Positions 34,384-45,553 of a stretch of 64,000 nt of DNA are shown piece by piece (the stretch's first letter is position 1; each line of letters opens with the position of its first letter). Location: positions 1,798,001-1,862,000 of the forward strand of contig JAUEDM010000001.1 in NCBI GenBank assembly GCA_033439685.1, in the 5' to 3' direction. Origin of the DNA: Apodospora peruviana. Lineage: Eukaryota; Ascomycota; Sordariomycetes; Sordariales; Lasiosphaeriaceae. The position numbers and the translations under genes are program-made. A model generated the notes under the pieces. The model made no database searches, was not told the origin of the DNA, and saw nothing but the letters and a program-made list of their open reading frames with translations.

Positions 34384-35323
34384 ATGGCCAAGCTTTCGTA
34401 AGTCAACCACATTGTCGTTTTATTCTGACGCATGGATTTTGGAGGAGGAACATTTCCATACCGTCGCCGAAGCATTGCGAAGAGGAGGGAGGGTTGATTG
34501 GAGGCAATCTGGAAACCTGCGGCTGCACCGAAATTTCGCCAGGAAGAACGAAAGGACGAAATCGGACAACTCAACGTCGCCAGCTGCAATTGCAGCACTT
34601 TTGGGAGTGGGATCTGCGCCGAAATCGGGAGGATAAATTAGCAACAGGATTACGGATGGTCATCTGGAATATCACGTTTGCTAACATGTTTTTGTCTACA
34701 GTCGTGGTGCCCCTGGTGGCAAGCTTAAGATGACCCTGGGTCTCCCAGTGTACGTTGACGAACCCGAGCTCCCCCCTGCCGAACCGACATCCCGATCGAT
34801 CGATTCAGACGAGATTTTGGAAGCGAAAGGAACGAATTGCTGACTGGGTGACACGATAACAGTGGTGCCATCATGAACTGCGCAGACAACTCCGGTGCGC
34901 GGAATCTCTATATCATCTCCGTCAAGGGTATCGGTGCCCGCCTCAACAGACTCCCGGCTGGCGGTGTCGGCGACATGGTGATGGCCACAGTCAAGAAGGG
35001 AAAGCCCGAGCTCCGGAAGAAGGTCCACCCGGCCGTCATCGTCCGCCAGTCCAAGCCGTGGAAGCGGTTCGACGGTGTCTTCCTCTACTTTGAGGACAAC
35101 GCCGGTGTCGTAAGTTTTTATCCCAATGAATTGAAGAAAAACGGACTTTTTGCCCGTGCGGGAGCATGCAAAGAGAATGGTGAGGCTGACTCGGTGTGTG
35201 TCCTTTCTACAGATCGTCAACCCCAAGGGTGAGATGAAGGGCTCTGCCATCACTGGTCCCGTCGGAAAGGAGGCTGCTGAGCTCTGGCCCCGTATCGCCA
35301 GCAACTCCGGTGTCGTCATGTAA
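34384..35323 (+). CDS. rpl23: 60S ribosomal protein L23 (uL14)
   Basis: Four exons (34384-34397, 34702-34749, 34863-35109, 35213-35323) give 139 residues, the exact usual eukaryotic length. Exon 1 has only 14 bases after the ATG and is followed by a 304-bp intron, a common layout in fungal ribosomal protein genes. The protein reads MAKLSRGAPGGKLKMTLGLP and then GAIMNCADNSGARNLYII, the uL14 signature, and ends ELWPRIASNSGVVM. It sits in the large subunit near the interface with the small subunit. Highly conserved, so the splice sites are secure. The alternative reading past 35109 is intron. Confidence 0.97.
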
Positions 35324-35883
35324 GAGGGCTGTCGTTGGATGAAAGGAACGGGATGATGAATGTGATCTTTTGGGCTGCGAGTTAGTTCGAGGGACAAAAA
35401 CAAAACAATTCTGTCGACCTGGGTTCTCCTCCTTCCACACTGTCAGGGAAGAGAGAGAGAAAGAACGTGGATGGAAAAAGGCTCCACGAACGGTCTCGGC
35501 GGGATTGGGCAGGCTTTTGCATTTTGTGGCTGCGGCGTGCTTGGGAGTCATACCATATGCATGATATACACAGATCAATTCAGAACCAGTTCTTCGAACT
35601 GATGCACCCAAACAAACCTCCCCGATTTTCTCTAATACATTTGGATGTCACAGGCGCCAAGTTACGCTTGGAATACCACCGATTTCTGGGGATGATTAAC
35701 CTATGCGGTCTAGATACATCCACGACGTTCACGTTTGCCGACCTACCGTGTCGACGATGACCAGCTAACCCCCGCGGGTGCTATGGCGCCTGTCCACCTA
35801 CAAAGCCACCAGGCAGTACCAGTACCACTTTCAACTGCGCCAAGTCTCCAAGCCAGGGTGGTATCACGATTACACAAGAGACA
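35324..35883. other. Convergent intergenic region
   Basis: 560 bases between the stops of the uL14 gene and the alpha/beta hydrolase gene. Only domainless frames are present. Confidence 0.5.
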
Positions 35884-37026
35884 TCAACCCTCCAGCCAGT
35901 CAAGCAAAGCCCCATGGAACCTCGCCGGTTCCTGAATCTGGGGCGCGTGCCCGAGATCCGAAAACTCAACAAGCGTGCAGTTAGGAATCGCGGTGGCAGC
36001 CTGTTTACCCAAGACGTCGTAATGGCCCAGCCGCGCCTGGACCTCGGGCAGCGACCACTGCTTCCCGATGGCGGTGTTGTCCTTTAGTCCGACCAGGAGC
36101 AGCGTCCCGCGCGGCGGCGCCTTGATCAGCGGAAACTCGTACACGACCGGCTGCGTGAGGACCATGTCGACGACGCGGGCCTGGGTCAAGGCGAACGCTT
36201 CCGCCTTGCTGCCGGCGTAGATGTTGGCGAGCATCCTGACCCACACGTCATACGCTTGGGTCCATTCCCTTCCGGGATAGTAGGTCGCCTGCTCGTAGGC
36301 GCGGATGGACGCGTAGTTGCTGGCGCGCTCGGCAAGCGCGGTGTCGTCAATGCTTTGGTACGGCACGCCGAGGGCCTTCCAGTCCTCCAGGCCGATGGGG
36401 TTGACCAGGACTAGGGCGGTGGTCTGGGAGGGGTACATGAGCGCGTACCGCGCCGCGAGCATGCCGCCCATGGAGTGGCCTATGATGGTGACGGCGACAG
36501 CGCTGCTTTCGGTTGCACCACCTAGAAGGGTTTCAAGCAAGCCCCGGGTGTTAAGGGCGAGCTGGTGGAGGCTGAACTGGTACGCTGCCCCGGGCTTGGA
36601 GGATTTGCAGAAGCCGATTTGGTCAGGGATGATGACGCGGTATCCGGCTGCGCTGAGGACGGAGGCTGTCTCCTGCCAAGTGGCGGCGCAGAAGTTCCTG
36701 CCGTGAAGAAGGACGACCGTCTTGGTGTTCTTCTTGTTCTTGTTGTTGCCTTTGTTGGATGGTTGTGATGGTTGTGATGGTTCCTTGGAGGGGGTTGCTT
36801 TTGCAGGGACGTCCATGAAGGCCATTTCGAGTTGGCGGCCTTGGGACGTGAATCTGTACAGCTTCACGGGCCAGGGGTAGGTGAAGTTGGACCCGTTGAG
36901 GTCGGCGGGGAAGGGGCCATCGTCGACTGTTGGTGATGGTGATGTTTTGATGGCCGAGACAAGCACTGGTGATGGAGATGATAACAACAGCGATGCGAAT
37001 AAAAGGGAGAGAAAGAAGACTTTCAT
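35884..37026 (-). CDS. Secreted alpha/beta hydrolase
   Basis: A single-exon 380-residue protein. It has an N-terminal signal peptide (MKVFFLSLLFASLLLSSPSP), a sequon-bearing N-terminal region and a low-complexity Pro/Ser/Asn/Lys loop (about 80-100). The alpha/beta fold follows: VVLLHGRNF with the oxyanion loop, DQIGFCKSS, the nucleophile elbow GHSMGG (about 193-198), LVNPIGLEDW, and the late GHAPQIQEP supplying the catalytic His. The acid is likely an Asp near LLLVGLKDNTAIG. Substrate is unknown; such enzymes include esterases, epoxide hydrolases and haloperoxidase-like proteins. Bacterial homologues with a similar KPxxYQFSxxQLAxNT region are common, so an old transfer is possible but not shown here. 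Confidence 0.88.
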   Translation of the reverse strand: MKVFFLSLLFASLLLSSPSPVLVSAIKTSPSPTVDDGPFPADLNGSNFTYPWPVKLYRFTSQGRQLEMAFMDVPAKATPSKEPSQPSQPSNKGNNKNKKNTKTVVLLHGRNFCAATWQETASVLSAAGYRVIIPDQIGFCKSSKPGAAYQFSLHQLALNTRGLLETLLGGATESSAVAVTIIGHSMGGMLAARYALMYPSQTTALVLVNPIGLEDWKALGVPYQSIDDTALAERASNYASIRAYEQATYYPGREWTQAYDVWVRMLANIYAGSKAEAFALTQARVVDMVLTQPVVYEFPLIKAPPRGTLLLVGLKDNTAIGKQWSLPEVQARLGHYDVLGKQAATAIPNCTLVEFSDLGHAPQIQEPARFHGALLDWLEG

Positions 37027-38642
37027 CTCGAATGAGATTTATTGTACACAACGAAAGACGGGATTAAATACAATACTCTTGCACCATGCTACGACTGCAT
37101 CTCATCCCATCTCGGTGGGCAGTGTCGACTTAGATATTCTGATGGCGACAAGAAAAACCAAGTACCATTACGAGACGATTTTCTTTTCGCCACAGCCATC
37201 TCTTGGGTGGTTTCATTTGGATATACTACCAGACTACATGTTAGCTTGTGAGGCAAGTATTAAGAGGGATGGACGGCAATCAGAGCACCGCTGCTCGCTT
37301 CCGCTGAAATGGTGTGTCGACATGGAGGGACGGGAGGACATGGCGCCATGTTACACTCGGAATCTAAGATGCAACGCTCGGTGTTCATTGAGGCTGGCTG
37401 GGCCCATGACAGAGAGGAGGAAAGACGTGATGGTGGAAGGAAAAGGAAAGTTAAAACTGAAGTTCTGGCGAGTGCTGGGGATAAATGAAGTGGATGGTGG
37501 TGGTCGCGGACAATGGCGGGGGGTCTTTGCGTGGAGGTCATGCAGAAGCCGCTTTGTGGCTTCAGTCCTAAGACACGGCGGCGCCGTGCCGGCCAGTTTG
37601 TGTGCCGAGCGGGGCTTCCCTTTTCTCCTTTTCTCCTCTCATCCACCCATCGCATGGAAGTGTCTTGCCTTTTTTGGGGTTGCACTGTTTTGACGAAGCA
37701 ACGGTAGTTTCCGACATATCCTTTTTGATATTTCATTTACTCCGTACGGAATATTCAATAGACGCTGCATCACCTGCAACTACGGAGTATGGGTAATGAC
37801 TGCCCTTGCTTCTCTACCTGACTTAATTGTCTGACTTCCAAGTATTAAGAGCCCACGCCGTCACTTGCGGCCACCGCCACCGCTCTCGGCAATCATCCGC
37901 TCACCAGATTACTGCACTGGTCTGTGCAGTGAGACACTCACCTGAGACTTCTACACCACGGCGATATTGGAATCGCAGATCTCCAGCAGCCCTGATCACG
38001 GCGTGCATGCGGCGCATCAACGTCGCTCTCGCTGTCCAGAGATTGGCTGAGCTATCCGGTCCTCCAGGAGCGGTGGTCGATCGCAGGAATAACTTGCACG
38101 ATCGGGTTTTGCTTCTTCCTCCCCAATAGCAGTGCGCTCGTTAATGCCGATTTCCTCCTTGGCATTCAGGGATGGAGATCACCTTCTTGGGCTACGGAAT
38201 GCCAATCTCGTCGCATCACAAGATCACCACGAAGCCAGCTTGTACCGAATACTGATTATGGTTAGTTTCTTGCACAGTCGGGTACTTACGTAGCCGGCAG
38301 TTGCTGCGTGGGAGTCTCATTCTCCCACCCTCCTTCGGCGCCGCATCGTCGGATGTTGCACACTTGGTCATACCAACCCGATGTAATATACCGCCCTTTC
38401 AGTATCAAACCCAGTGTTGGTCGAAGTAGTCTGTTTCCCGCCGTTGGGCGATCTCCCATTGTCTGAGACCGTATAAGATATTGTCCAGTCGAAAGTAATT
38501 GGTTCGTAGGAATATCAACCTTTGGCCATCACCATATATGCCATCTTCTTTCTCGCTGCCAAATGGCATCGCTACCCGCTCATCTCTTTCACCTCTTGAC
38601 GCCCGACGTGAGTTAGTAACACGAGAGGCCATCTTGCCTGCC
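37027..38642. other. Divergent intergenic region, 1.6 kb
   Basis: Between the hydrolase start (minus) and the rhodopsin-fold gene start (plus). Frames at 36881-37693 and 37827-38129 show no domain and are not called. An AT-rich part at 37710-37780 includes CTCCGTACGGA, an ACGGAGTA-type palindrome seen in other fungal intergenic DNA. Confidence 0.45.
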
Positions 38643-40137
38643 ATGGCTCCCGGGAACCTGCCCGGCGATAATAGGGCCTTTCAGATTCAAGTGCCATGTG
38701 CTTTATTCTTCGTCCTGACAACATCCGTTGTTGCCCTCCGGTTATGGGCACGCATCAAACTGAGGTCCTGGTCTGGCATTGGGTGGGATGACGGCACTGT
38801 CTTGGCCTCGTGGGTACGGTCATTGCTGTCCCTGGATTTAATACGACAACGTCTGACAATGCTTGGGTACAGCTCTTTGCCACTATCGTGTCGGCTCTTA
38901 TGATGGCAGCATGTTCCTATGGGTTTGGTCAGCATATTTCCAATCTGTCGAATTCTAACAAGCTGACGACGCTCAAGGTAGGCCTCGTTGAGGTTATGGA
39001 TAGCTGGCGAGAACAATTTGCTGATATTTGCCTGCTACAGTTGTTTTACGTTGCTCAGGCATTCTACAAGCTTACTATAAATCTGACTAAAGCCTCGATT
39101 CTTCTCCTTTATCTTTGCATATTCGTCAAGAGGTTGTTCAGGGTTGCCTGCTACGCGCTTCTGGCCATCGTTCTGGCCTACATGGTGGCCACTTTCGCCT
39201 CGTCGGTCTGGCAGTGCACGCCGATTCCTCGTGCGTGGGACAAGTCTATCCCAGGCACCTGTATCAGCATTTCTGCAAACTGGCATGCAAACGCAGGGTT
39301 TTCGATTGCCACTGATGTTCTGATCCTCGCGCTTCCCATGTATCCCATCTACACGTCAATGCTGCCGGGAGGACAAAAGGTCGCGCTCATTGTGGTTTTT
39401 GCGCTGGGTCTTTTGTGAGTCCATTGCGGTGGTAGCTTCCCTACGGTACTGACCATCTCGCCTGTAGCACCACGGTCACCAGCATCCTCCGTATGCAGAC
39501 GCTCAACTTTTCGTCTACCAGTCCAGATATCACCTGTAAGTTTAACCCCATTCTTGAATCACGGTGGCCGCAGACCGAATTGACCTCCCACGTCCCTACA
39601 GATGACATCGACTCGTCAATATGGACCATGGTCGAGCAGAACCTCGCCATAATCTGTGCCTGCCTCCCAGTGTGCAGACTCCCTCTTGCATACGCCTTTC
39701 CAGCCTATTTCTCTGGGTCGAGCTCAGCCAACTACTCCGCAGCATCCAGCAGTGCGGGCAATGATGCATCCAACACGAAGCCTGACCATTCGCACGACAG
39801 CTGCCAGATACATCGTTCCCCTGTTAGTCATACCTCCAGGCCGCACGCACCTTCGGCTTATGCTTATGACAAGCAGCACGAAAAGGCAGTTGCCGATATG
39901 CCTCTTGCCAGATTATCTGCAAAACTGACGGCTGGTTGGAAGGAGGCCGATCCGGAGAGCGGACGGTACATCCTCTCCCATGTGAGCAGCTGTGGGACCA
40001 CACAGGATCCTGGGAGCTATGGGATTCAAGCTGATGATGTTGAACTTCAAGGAGGCGGACAGCCGGATGCGCATGTCATACGGATGATCAAGCGTTATAG
40101 TATCACTTACGAGGATGGTAAGCCTTCCGGGAACTGA
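38643..40137 (+). CDS. SAT4/Pth11-like rhodopsin-fold integral membrane protein
   Basis: Five exons (38643-38813, 38873-38977, 39041-39414, 39468-39535, 39602-40137) give 417 residues with all phases matching. Seven hydrophobic segments are visible from VPCALFFVLTTSVVALRLWA to the region ending QNLAIICACLPVCRLPL. Family marks include RLWARI, GWDD, LTKASILLLYL, CxPIPRAWD and GTCI, and the E-x-x-x-A-x-I-x-A-x-L-P (EQNLAIICACLP) motif in the last TM. This fungal family includes the Pth11-type receptors. The extracellular CFEM domain of true Pth11 is absent. The C-terminal tail (about 170 residues) is polar, Ser-rich and cytosolic by topology. A sensing role is inferred only. Confidence 0.87.
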
Positions 40138-40439
40138 TAGGCCTGAGGCACCTTGAGTATCACACTGGATATCGGAACTGGTTACTATGTGGCTTTGGCT
40201 TGTCTTTCTTTCTAATCTGCCGTTGAGCACTTGATGTCCTGGACTCATTACCCTTGGTGTGAGAACTAATTTCCAACTGTGGTATGAGTAGAATAAGGGG
40301 TGGTGGCCTAGATTAAGTCTTTAAGTTCGTCAATTTAGTCGTGGACTCGTTAGCAAACGGATGTGGAATTTCTTCATACTAGAATGTAGGTAAGTACCCT
40401 CTTCAACAAGAAATAACTCTAATCCACACCGTATGCGTC

Positions 40440-42238
40440 TTACACCAGCCGGACCGGATAAGGCCCGCGAAACAGTGCTATCTCGGCGGCGTTCGTGTCC
40501 CACCATCCAATGCGCCGAAAGCTACCAGAACGGTTATCGTTGACTAAAAGCAGGCCTTTTGCTTCTTCATATCCCATTAATCCCCAAGACTTGGGCCACT
40601 TGGCGGTCTATATCAATAGACACAGAACATCTATATACGCCCCGGTTCCACCCTGCCACCCTTCGTCGGCATCAAGATACCCTCGTATCACACCTGACGT
40701 CCCCGTGGCTCTGTGGCCCGGTGTAAACCAGACTGGACCTCCAGGGACCGGCGGGAACGACACTGACTCGAATTGATTGTAGTACCACTTGGCGGTCGCA
40801 ACGCGTCCCCTTATCATCATATGAGCATAAGAGATGGCTCCGAACGGCGCGTCACGGTGCAGCTGTTTGACATCACATTCCAGTACCTCGGCGTCCACTG
40901 TATGCTCGACGTCAAGGGCCGCCCACGACCAGGACGGCGAACGATATTTCTTCGGCCGAGGAGGCAGAGGTAGTGGACCCCACGCCACCCACATCAGGTT
41001 GCAAGGAAAGTCTGCCCCCCAGAGTCCGGCGTAATAGCCGCCTTGTCGACCGAGAAGTGTTGGGATTGACGAGGAGGCGACCAGTTTATCCTCGGGGTAT
41101 GTCACTCTACGCCCCGAGTATTCCTTCACGAGTCTTCCACAGAAGTCAGCGGTCTCCCGTTCTGGAAGTTGCCGCAGGCTCGTGGTGCTCACGTAAAGGC
41201 CCGCATCAGAGTGCCCTGAATCTGACGGATCACCAGAGTCGCAGCATCTTTTTGTTTCGCATCTCCAACGCACCTGAGTACCGGCAAAATCGATAAGCCT
41301 GGGAGACAAAACTCGTTCCTGCAGTCTCCATCATCTAAGGTTGACAGGATCCCTGGCGGGCCAAATTTTGGGCTGAAAGAGGAGGTTCTTTTCTTCTGCG
41401 TCGCCAAAATCTCTGCCATGGTACCGGAGGGAAAAAGGGAAAAATTCAGAAAACTCCACTGGCATATTACGCGTGTGCAGAAACCCTTCCGCTATGTTAG
41501 AAGCGCTTGATGCTGAGAGGGTGATGTATGCGTTGCCATACACATCTGGCATCTGAGCAATGTCGTGGGCCTTTTCCCTCGTTGTCTTGAATGATGCAGA
41601 GAGAATCGATCCAAATATACGAGACATTCAGTCGCATACATACCTCAACGGCATCACGATGTGTCTGGGGCAATTGTATGGGTTTAGTACCGTCCAGTCG
41701 ACTCTGCAATGTCGAGTTGGTTGTAGTCAACGTCGGTCTCTCGCCCCAGAAATAGCTTAGTGCGCACCATTTGAGAGTATCTTCCTTGCGAGGATCTACG
41801 AGCCTGAGTCGCACCTCACTTTGGTGGGTGTAAATGTTCAATAGCCTCCTCGGCGGCGTACAATCGAACCCGTTGGTGATAGCCAAGGTCTCCAGGCCGA
41901 CGTACGTAATGATTTGTATAGAGAGCAGTCATAAAGGGCGTCGCGGGCAATAACATGAAGAGCGGACATGCATCCTTCCGGGCCAGTCTTACATCCACCT
42001 TGGTGTGTGGAAGTGTAGTTGTGCAGTAGACATCCTCCCCCTGGACAAGCGGATCGTCGAGCAGGACTTTTCGACAATGACAACAACTATGCCAACCGAG
42101 TTCTAGAGAGTCCATGACAAAAAGCGCGTCCACAAGTCCCCTTGTTGGTTTGTCGTCGATGACCGTTCGCTCTTTCGGAAATGGCTGTCGTGAGGGACGA
42201 AGAAAATATTCTTGGGGTCCGCCCTGCGACCTCGTCAT
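40440..42238 (-). pseudogene. Decayed HET-domain gene A
   Basis: Coding text runs on the minus strand from about 42238 or 42115 (LGWHSCCHCRKVLLDDP) to a natural stop at 40442-40440. The HET domain is clear: LKWCALSYFWGERPTL, then LNVSYIWIDSLCIIQD. A one-base shift near 41595 separates this from AHDIAQMPDVYGNAYITLSA. An in-frame TGA at 41333-41331 interrupts just before WRLQERVLSPRLIDF, the conserved LQER block. Text continues to SWSWAAL. A TAG at 40610-40608 interrupts before a further 55 readable codons (WPKSWGLMGYEEAKG). The N-terminal part and HET domain may be joined by an intron near 41900 (GTACGT). The damage is small, so inactivation looks recent. Confidence 0.8.
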
Positions 42239-42647
42239 CAGCGGCCGTTATTAGCCTACCATGAACCAACTTCTACCATAGTGGCTGCGCCCCCATGTGA
42301 CCTGGCCCGTGGTGTGCTTTAACAGGCAGTACCACCTCTAGTCGTACAACCTGAAGGTTGACAGAACCTCACCTCTGTTAGTGTTTCCTTGGGTTACTGG
42401 TTTCTACCCAGGAATCTCTGACATCTTGACAAAGCAACGTTCCAGTGAGCAACTATAGGTCGATCAGGAATCATCATACGAAACTGTCTACTGCGGCAAC
42501 TACCTTAGGTACATTGGAGCATATAGATTAGAGCATGTACAATGTGATGTATGCTATTCAATTGAGTTGGCTTCCTAGCAACTTCAACATCTGATTTGAT
42601 ACTAGATTGCCTTATCCTGAGCATCCACCATTTCACGGGTCGAACAG
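42239..42647. other. Intergenic region between two HET pseudogenes
   Basis: 409 bases, AT-rich from about 42480 to 42600, with an ACCTTAGGTAC motif near 42504. No gene is seen. Confidence 0.4.
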
Positions 42648-44720
42648 TCAAATGACAGTAATGAAATCCCGTCTTACATCATCAAACCAATAATCCATCG
42701 CCTTCCGGAAGCCCCGCGACTGAAACTGAAAAAGTCCGACCCTGCAAAAGTGACCCGGCATCCCTGGAATAGCTTCCAGCCCCAAAGCAGCCCCTGCCGT
42801 TGAGGATATCACGCCGACCTCGAGAGCCAAGATCTCCGGGCACCCATCCCTTGCCAGCTCCTCCTAGTCCGCCGTGATATCAACGCGACTAACTTCGCTT
42901 GCGTCGGTCAAGGGCAACCAAGCATACCGATGCATGTTATCAGACGCGAACGACACGACTTCGTCACTACGAGCCGCAGACGGGAGTGCATAGGCACGAA
43001 ACAAGGTAGTCCTGTCGGCATAGTGAACTATCACCACCTTTCGTAACCTGCCTCGCACACGCAGGCTGCCGCCATCTTTGACCATTCCAGCCACAGTAGC
43101 CGAGTTCGCCCACGCCACCGGTGATGACGAGAGAGAATCGGGATCGGGCACGCGGAGTTTCCATGTGGCAACCGAGTCATCTATCCCCAAGTATTCGACC
43201 ATAAGCCTCTTTGAGGCCCAAGACCAGCTCGCAGCGGTATCACCGTCAATCTGCAGCAGATCGTCTTTAGGTGGGAGATCGTTATTATACTTCATATAGG
43301 ACGGGCAGTATTCTCGTGGGGGGTAGTACTCTCCGACGTTGGTGCGCCACAGCAGCGCCGCGGGCATATCTCTCGCCCACCGGCCGGCCAAGTACCTGTC
43401 CTGCGCCGGGATCTGGACGAGGTGTAGAATACCGGAAAGCGCAGCAAGCCTGTCCTTTGGAGATGCGCTCGCAGAGGAGGTGTGAGAATATCGCTCCACG
43501 AGCTTGCGCCATCAGGCGTAAAAAGCGTGAATGCTCGACCTGGGAATGAAGGGCGCGAGTCCGACGTTTGGCGGACCTGGTTGGCCCCAGGCGGTGCTGC
43601 TGAAGCTGCGATAGTCAAGACGGCTCCCCGAAATATTGACGCCCTCTTGGCGGACTCGCGCTCCCGATGCTGCTCGTCGTCCTGGATGACGCACATTGTA
43701 TCCATCCAGAGGTACTTGTAACCCAGCCGGTGCGTGATTATAACGGCGGTCCCGAAAGGTTGCGGGTAAACTCGGGACGGAGACGCAGATTTCCGCTATA
43801 CTGTCCCTCTGTAGGTCGCTGTCGAGCGTGTCAACCTCCCCACGTCGGTGGGAGAGAGTGACGTATTCGTATCTGACCCCGGGAAGTGTTATGATGACTT
43901 CAACTTCGGATGCATCGTCGCTGATGGCTAGGAGGCGGGCCGGACGCATTCTGGAGTATTGGTCGTCGGCGTCGTCATATGCAGGTGTCAGCTTACAGAC
44001 GCTATGGCGGTCGCACCAATCCGCTATCCATAATCTTGCCAGCTACGTGTCCGGGACCGGAGAGCACACCCGGCCCCTGAGACAATCGGAGGAGAGGTTG
44101 AAGATCAGCTGGGCTACCGTACAACAAACAAAATCAGCACATAGCATACAGCATTACACAGGGAGCTCACCTGTCTCAACACCAAACGCAAAGACACTCG
44201 AATCCCACAACGTAAACCAGTGACCTTCAGGAGTAAAGTTCAAGCGATAGCCGCCGTAGTCCAGGAGCTAGTCATCGGTATTATCGATGCAAAACCGTCG
44301 ATTCTCCTTTAGAAGCCGAAAATCTGGTTCTTCCAGCGTAGACTCTTGTTGCGTTCGTCGTGAATAGCACGTGTGAAGATGGCCATGGTAGAACGGTTTG
44401 CATAGTTGGCACTGTGCTGATGATGCACCGTCGTCTGCGGATCTCTTCAGGTCTTCCCACGTCTTGTGAAGAAGCACTTGGAGTTTCCAGGTCCCGTCAC
44501 AGGATTGATGGGACGCGCAAGGTGGTGCTCGAGGTCGAGGCAGGTGTCGCACAGCTTGGAGGAAACGTCGGTGCGTGGCAGCCGCTCGGTGACTGGTTGC
44601 GCATAGTCGACTGTCTGGCGGAAATGGGTAGCTCACCATCGCTGCTGTTGGTGCTGACGAGATATTGGATCCAACTAGTGGTGCATCGAGGAACGGGTGT
44701 GAACAGTGGAATTCTTATCT
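42648..44720 (-). pseudogene. Decayed HET-domain gene B
   Basis: The N-terminal zone (about 44580-44270) reads SSKLCDTCLDLEHHLA and, after a shift, TWEDLKRSADDGA, typical of HET proteins before the domain. A TAG at 44270-44268 cuts a frame that continues LLDYGGYRLNFTPEGHW. Another TAG (about 44053) precedes LARLWIADWCDRHSVC and RPARLLAI. The HET core is split by a one-base shift near 43740: YEYVTLSH before it, LGYKYLWMDTMCVIQDD after it. The usual W-x-LQER block is missing, so there is also an internal deletion near 43520. The C-terminal part (WRKLVERYSHTSS, SWSWAS) meets a TAG at 42866-42864, yet the same frame runs on 72 codons to 42648. An intron at about 44180-44115 is likely. Confidence 0.78.
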
Positions 44721-44903
44721 GAATAAGCGAAAGAAAATACAAGTTATAGAACCGAGGGTAGCTGGTCCCGGGTCCGAGGTATTTGGCGATGGATCTAGGC
44801 AGCCAAGAGCTATGCGACTCATGCCTATAGGCTATAAGTATCCACTCACCCTGCAACCCGAAATACCTCAAGGTACTTCACGTAGCTAAGGTAGATACGT
44901 ATC

Positions 44904-45553
44904 TCAGTCCATCTGAACATCCAGCGAAATCATGCGCAGCTCCCCTCGAGCTTTCGCCTGCGCCATCGCGCCCTCGGTGCACCAGCTCAGGTCCTTATAC
45001 CGATTCTTCCCGCCGTCATCGCCCCGGCCGTATTCAGTCACGTTACCGTCCTCGTTCGTGCCCTAGCACGGCGCAGCCAAGGTGCCGACATTTTTCAGCA
45101 CGAACCGTTTCACACTGCGCTGAAATATCATGACGAGAATGCACTCGGCTATGGTACATTCCCTCTCGCCGCCGGCCGAGTGGTCGTACATAGCGTCTTC
45201 CTCGGTCACCTCGACGGAGACGGTGGTCTCGTCGTCCCCGTTGTTGATCCAGACGTCGGTATCGGACTGCTGGAGGCCGATCATGTCATTGTAGTCGAGA
45301 CAGCGATATTCGAGGTTGCCGGTGGCCGGGTCGACGCGGCCGATCCAGCGCTCCGAGAGGCTACTCCCGAGAAACTGGCGCGAGTGGTCGTAGCTGCTCG
45401 TCACGCGGACCAGGTCGTCAAACGGGTGCGTTGAGCGCCACTTTTCGACCGGCTTGTCCGCTGGCTTGGAAGACGGCTTGGAGAGGTGATGGTGGGCCTC
45501 GCGGCCGAAATGGCCAATCAGGTGGTGAGCTGCAGTCTCGAAGACCTTGTCCA
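44904..45553 (-). pseudogene. Unknown protein gene with an in-frame TAG
   Basis: From the ATG at 45553 the frame encodes 163 residues (MDKVFETAAHHLIGHFGREA...) and stops at TAG 45065-45063. The same frame continues for 52 more codons, with protein-like text (KNRYKDLSWCTEGAMAQAKA), to TGA at 44906-44904. A CAG-to-TAG change would explain this: TGC-TAG-GGC. The sequence has a His-rich N-terminus, a basic segment and an acidic C-terminal half; no TM or signal peptide. The family is not recognised. It could also be a functional shorter protein or use readthrough. It lies directly upstream of HET pseudogene B on the same strand. Confidence 0.6.

Noticed and set aside
36881..37693. 270-codon plus-strand frame
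   Set aside because: It starts inside the antisense of the hydrolase signal peptide region and shows no domain; likely chance.
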